A stretch of 35,824 bases of DNA from Bacillus spongiae (lineage in GTDB: Bacteria; Bacillota; Bacilli; Bacillales; Bacillaceae_K): NCBI RefSeq assembly GCF_037120725.1, contig NZ_JBBAXC010000027.1:1-35824 (forward strand), read 5' to 3'. Positions within the stretch are counted from its first letter, which is position 1; the number at the start of each line of letters is the position of its first letter. Positions 33,786 to 35,824 of the stretch are shown here, in pieces. Both the position numbers and the translations under genes were made by a program. The notes beneath the pieces are model-generated. The model saw only the letters and a list, made by a program, of their open reading frames with translations. It searched no databases and was not told the origin of the DNA.

Positions 33786-35115
33786 GGAGATTCAGGTGCC
33801 GGAAGGAGCTGTAAAAAACGCTATTATAGCAGGAGTACAACAAGCGAATGGTGTTTCTGGTTCATCGGGGAAGAGTCGTAAAAATTGGAGAATCATTCTT
33901 TCAACAGCTGCAGCTGTTGCTGTTGTTTCGTCTAGCTTTTTTATCCCATCTATCTCAAATGTAATGGCTGGTACCCCAATTATTGGAGGGTTGTATGAGT
34001 CGTTTAATGACCGAATTGGTAGAAGCTTAGCTTCACAGCAATTGGTCACAGAGATAAATGAAACTTCTAGCGATAAGGGAGTCGATGTCACGATCAATAG
34101 TGCCTATTATGATGGAGCTGTAATGGGAATTAGCTTTACTGTGAAAGGTGAAGTGAAGGAAGAAAACGGTCGAGTGGAAGGCTTTTATAAAATTTTTGAT
34201 GGAGACGAAGGAGTTTCTGACAGCAAGGAGCTCGTCTATATGGAACCGTCAGGGGATGGATACGTGGGACAGGTGCAAACATATTATCCTGAAATGGATC
34301 TACCTGCTGATACGACCTTTCCATTTGAACTGAAGAGAATTGGTGGGAAAGAGGGAAGTTGGAGGTTTGATGTTCCGATTCAGCAGCTACCCTATGAAAC
34401 AATTGAAGTGAATAAAATGAGTCAGGTAGTAGAGGATGGCGATGTGATGGTACACGTTGATTCATTAATTATAGGGAATGCATCAACGACCATTAATTAT
34501 ACGGCCACGTCACCGCGTGAGGGAAAACACGACCAAGTCAGGTTAGAGCTATATGATGACCAAGGTGAGTCAATCCAAATTTCATCAAGAATTGGTTTAG
34601 ACTCGATGGAAAAGGATGACAAAATCATCGATAAAGGCAGAGTTATTATCCCCGGTTTATTAGAAGATACAAGTTACTTAAAGATTCTACCGAAAGTAGC
34701 AATTTATGAGCCTGACCAGTATGTAAAGGTAACAGCGAGCGCTCCTATTGAAGTTCGATCAAACCGACAGGATCTATCTGTAATGATTGAGCGAATGGAT
34801 GTGAGAGATAAGGAAGTCGTGATTGACTTTCAACTGAATAAGAGAAACGAAAAAGAAAGAGACTTCTTGTTTTTTAAACAGGTCGCTGATCATGATGTGA
34901 CATTAGTGAAAAAATCAGAAAAAGACATTTATCAGGAAGTGATGGAACATTCGACTAAAACACTTGATAAGGATGAGCTGAGGTTTAGAAGTTCATTCGA
35001 TATTAGTGGTATAAATGATTTTAATACAGAGGATTATGTTTTTAGGGTGCATTTATCTTCTTTGAGTTCGAATATTCCTGTTGAATTAGAGAGTGTAATG
35101 ATAGATTTAAAATAA
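33754..35115 (+). CDS. DUF4179-domain membrane anti-sigma factor
   Basis: A 453-residue protein. The cytoplasmic N terminus (about 1-44, MDKEKFQQTYEEIQVPEGAV...) is the presumed sigma-binding part. One membrane helix covers about 45-66 (IILSTAAAVAVVSSSFFIP). DUF4179 follows (IGGLYESFNDRIGRSLASQQ, DVTINSAYYDGAVMGISFTV), then a long extracytoplasmic beta-rich C-terminal part. ATG 33754 lies inside the sigma gene with AAGGGGTGGG upstream, so the pair is translationally coupled. It should hold the upstream sigma factor inactive until an envelope signal releases it. The signal is unknown. Confidence 0.9.
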   Translation: MDKEKFQQTYEEIQVPEGAVKNAIIAGVQQANGVSGSSGKSRKNWRIILSTAAAVAVVSSSFFIPSISNVMAGTPIIGGLYESFNDRIGRSLASQQLVTEINETSSDKGVDVTINSAYYDGAVMGISFTVKGEVKEENGRVEGFYKIFDGDEGVSDSKELVYMEPSGDGYVGQVQTYYPEMDLPADTTFPFELKRIGGKEGSWRFDVPIQQLPYETIEVNKMSQVVEDGDVMVHVDSLIIGNASTTINYTATSPREGKHDQVRLELYDDQGESIQISSRIGLDSMEKDDKIIDKGRVIIPGLLEDTSYLKILPKVAIYEPDQYVKVTASAPIEVRSNRQDLSVMIERMDVRDKEVVIDFQLNKRNEKERDFLFFKQVADHDVTLVKKSEKDIYQEVMEHSTKTLDKDELRFRSSFDISGINDFNTEDYVFRVHLSSLSSNIPVELESVMIDLK

Positions 35116-35230
35116 ATTAATGTAGGAGAGGGAGATTTTTACTCTAACGACTTTGTTTCGGTTGAGTGAAATGGAGAATAGTCAGCTTTGACAATTTAGG
35201 TTGTGTAGTGTTCTTCACTATGATTTAAGG

Positions 35231-35258
35231 TGTCGCATCAAATAGGTGCGACATTTTA
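35231..35258 (+). terminator. terminator of the sigma/anti-sigma operon
   Basis: TGTCGCA pairs with TGCGACA around nine bases, followed by TTTTAAT; a weak T tract. Confidence 0.6.
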
Positions 35259-35482
35259 ATCTTTGTAATAGGATGGAGGATGGCATGATTGATCCTGGTG
35301 GTTCGATTATTGATTATAATTAAATAATAGTGGATGTATATTTAAAACGTTTCATTTAAATAGATATAGAAAAAATACGGTCAGGATCTGTTTCTTATGA
35401 CTGGTTAGGAGTTCGCTATTGTTGAATTCAGAGGTTGTTGCTGATCAAGTTAAAATAAAATCTATTAATCTAGTATTTTCTA
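35259..35482. other. intergenic region before the rrn promoters
   Basis: No gene of normal size. A 12-codon frame at 35285-35323 (MIDPGGSIIDYN) follows a GGATGGAGG sequence but is too short to call. The rest is AT-rich and shows nothing I can assign. Confidence 0.4.
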
Positions 35483-35606
35483 TTGACGACATTATATTGT
35501 AGATGTTATTATTGCTAAGTCGTCATTTGAACGAGAGAAAAAATCTTGCGCACGGAAAACTTTTTTAAAAAAGTTGTTGACTTTTAGAAGGTGAGCGTGG
35601 TAAGAT
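35483..35606 (+). promoter_or_regulatory. tandem rRNA promoters P1 and P2
   Basis: P1: TTGACG (35483-35488), 18-bp spacer, TATTAT (35507-35512). P2: TTGACT (35577-35582), 18-bp spacer, TAAGAT (35601-35606). Two sigma-A promoters about 94 bp apart before a 16S gene is the usual Bacillus rrn layout. Confidence 0.7.
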
Positions 35607-35631
35607 AAATGAGTCGCCAAAACGACACCAA

Positions 35632-35697
35632 TTGAACTTTGAAAACTGAAAAGACGAAACGTCAACGTTAATTCTAAACGTAAGAACTAAGTTCTTA
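35632..35697 (+). promoter_or_regulatory. rRNA leader: boxA-like antitermination signal and hairpin
   Basis: TTGAACTTTGAAAACTGAA (35632-35650) is the boxA-type sequence seen in Bacillus rrn leaders and used by Nus factors. A TAAGAAC/GTTCTTA hairpin follows (about 35680-35696) and is probably part of the 16S processing region. Confidence 0.7.
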
Positions 35698-35723
35698 CAC
35701 GAACATGAGCAAGTCAAACTACT

Positions 35724-35824
35724 TTTATGGAGAGTTTGATCCTGGCTCAGGACGAACGCTGGCGGCGTGCCTAATACATGCAAGTCGAGCGGATTGATGG
35801 GGAGCTTGCTCCCCTGACGTCAGC
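35724..35824 (+). rRNA. rrs: 16S ribosomal RNA, 5' end only
   Basis: The highly conserved 16S start AGAGTTTGATCCTGGCTCAG is at 35731-35750, followed by GACGAACGCTGGCGGCGTGC and the beginning of the V1 region. The mature 5' end is set at about 35724 by comparison with Bacillus. The gene runs off the window. Confidence 0.98.

Noticed and set aside
35285-35323. 12-codon frame MIDPGGSIIDYN with GGATGGAGG upstream
   Set aside because: Too short to separate from chance; listed only as part of the intergenic region.

Overview
The window is a stretch of Bacillaceae-type chromosome. The reasons are low-GC codon use, AGGAGG-type ribosome binding sites, TTG/GTG starts, CIRCE and guanine-riboswitch regulation, and gene order. 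It opens in the tail of a tRNA cluster (initiator tRNA-Met, tRNA-Asp) and closes in the first ~100 bases of a 16S rRNA gene with its tandem promoters, so it is the interval between two rRNA/tRNA blocks in the same orientation. The backbone follows an order I know from Bacillus subtilis: tsaE-tsaB-rimI-tsaD, ydiF, rex, tatA-tatC, ydiK, ydiL, groES-groEL, then yeaC-yeaD-yebA-guaA-pbuG and an rrn operon. I cannot name the genus or species from what I see.

Region 1 (1-2.9 kb) holds tRNAs and the t6A-modification operon with rimI. Region 2 (2.9-6.8 kb) is accessory DNA between tsaD and ydiF: a decayed ORF, an HxlR/DUF24 repressor divergent from a nitroreductase (a HypR/HypO-like redox pair), a phosphotransferase-fold protein, a DinB-fold protein, and two clusters of DnaA boxes. 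The larger cluster has about nine boxes in ~200 bp and touches the ydiF terminator. Region 3 (6.8-10.7 kb) holds the ABC-F gene ydiF, the redox repressor rex (with a possible CcpA site upstream) and a minimal Tat translocase. Region 4 (10.7-14.4 kb) is an inserted three-gene signalling operon: OmpR-type regulator, six-TM histidine kinase and ECF sigma factor, with 11-bp-phased direct repeats at its promoter. Region 5 (14.4-17.75 kb) has ydiK, the CPBP protease ydiL and the CIRCE-controlled groESL operon.

Region 6 (17.7-20.7 kb) is a plastic interval. A 50-bp piece of the groEL 3' end recurs 958 bp downstream. Between the copies lie two tandem-duplicated one-TM small proteins, each with a mother-cell-sigma-like promoter; a PH-domain protein and nadE follow. 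Region 7 (20.9-29 kb) is the moxR-DUF58-transglutaminase operon followed by guaA and pbuG, each behind its own guanine riboswitch. guaA has a second structured leader element after the riboswitch terminator. Region 8 (29-32.2 kb) is glcT and ptsG with the GlcT antitermination target between them. Region 9 (32.2-35.1 kb) holds a frameshifted M29 aminopeptidase pseudogene, an unrecognised 59-residue very basic small ORF, and an ECF sigma/DUF4179 anti-sigma pair with a likely autoregulated promoter. Region 10 is the rrn promoter and leader region.

The most interesting non-coding signals are the DnaA-box clusters, the groEL-tail repeat bracketing the small-protein pair, the guaA leader hairpins, and the phased repeats before the two-component/ECF operon. 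I saw no CRISPR array, prophage module or intact insertion sequence.
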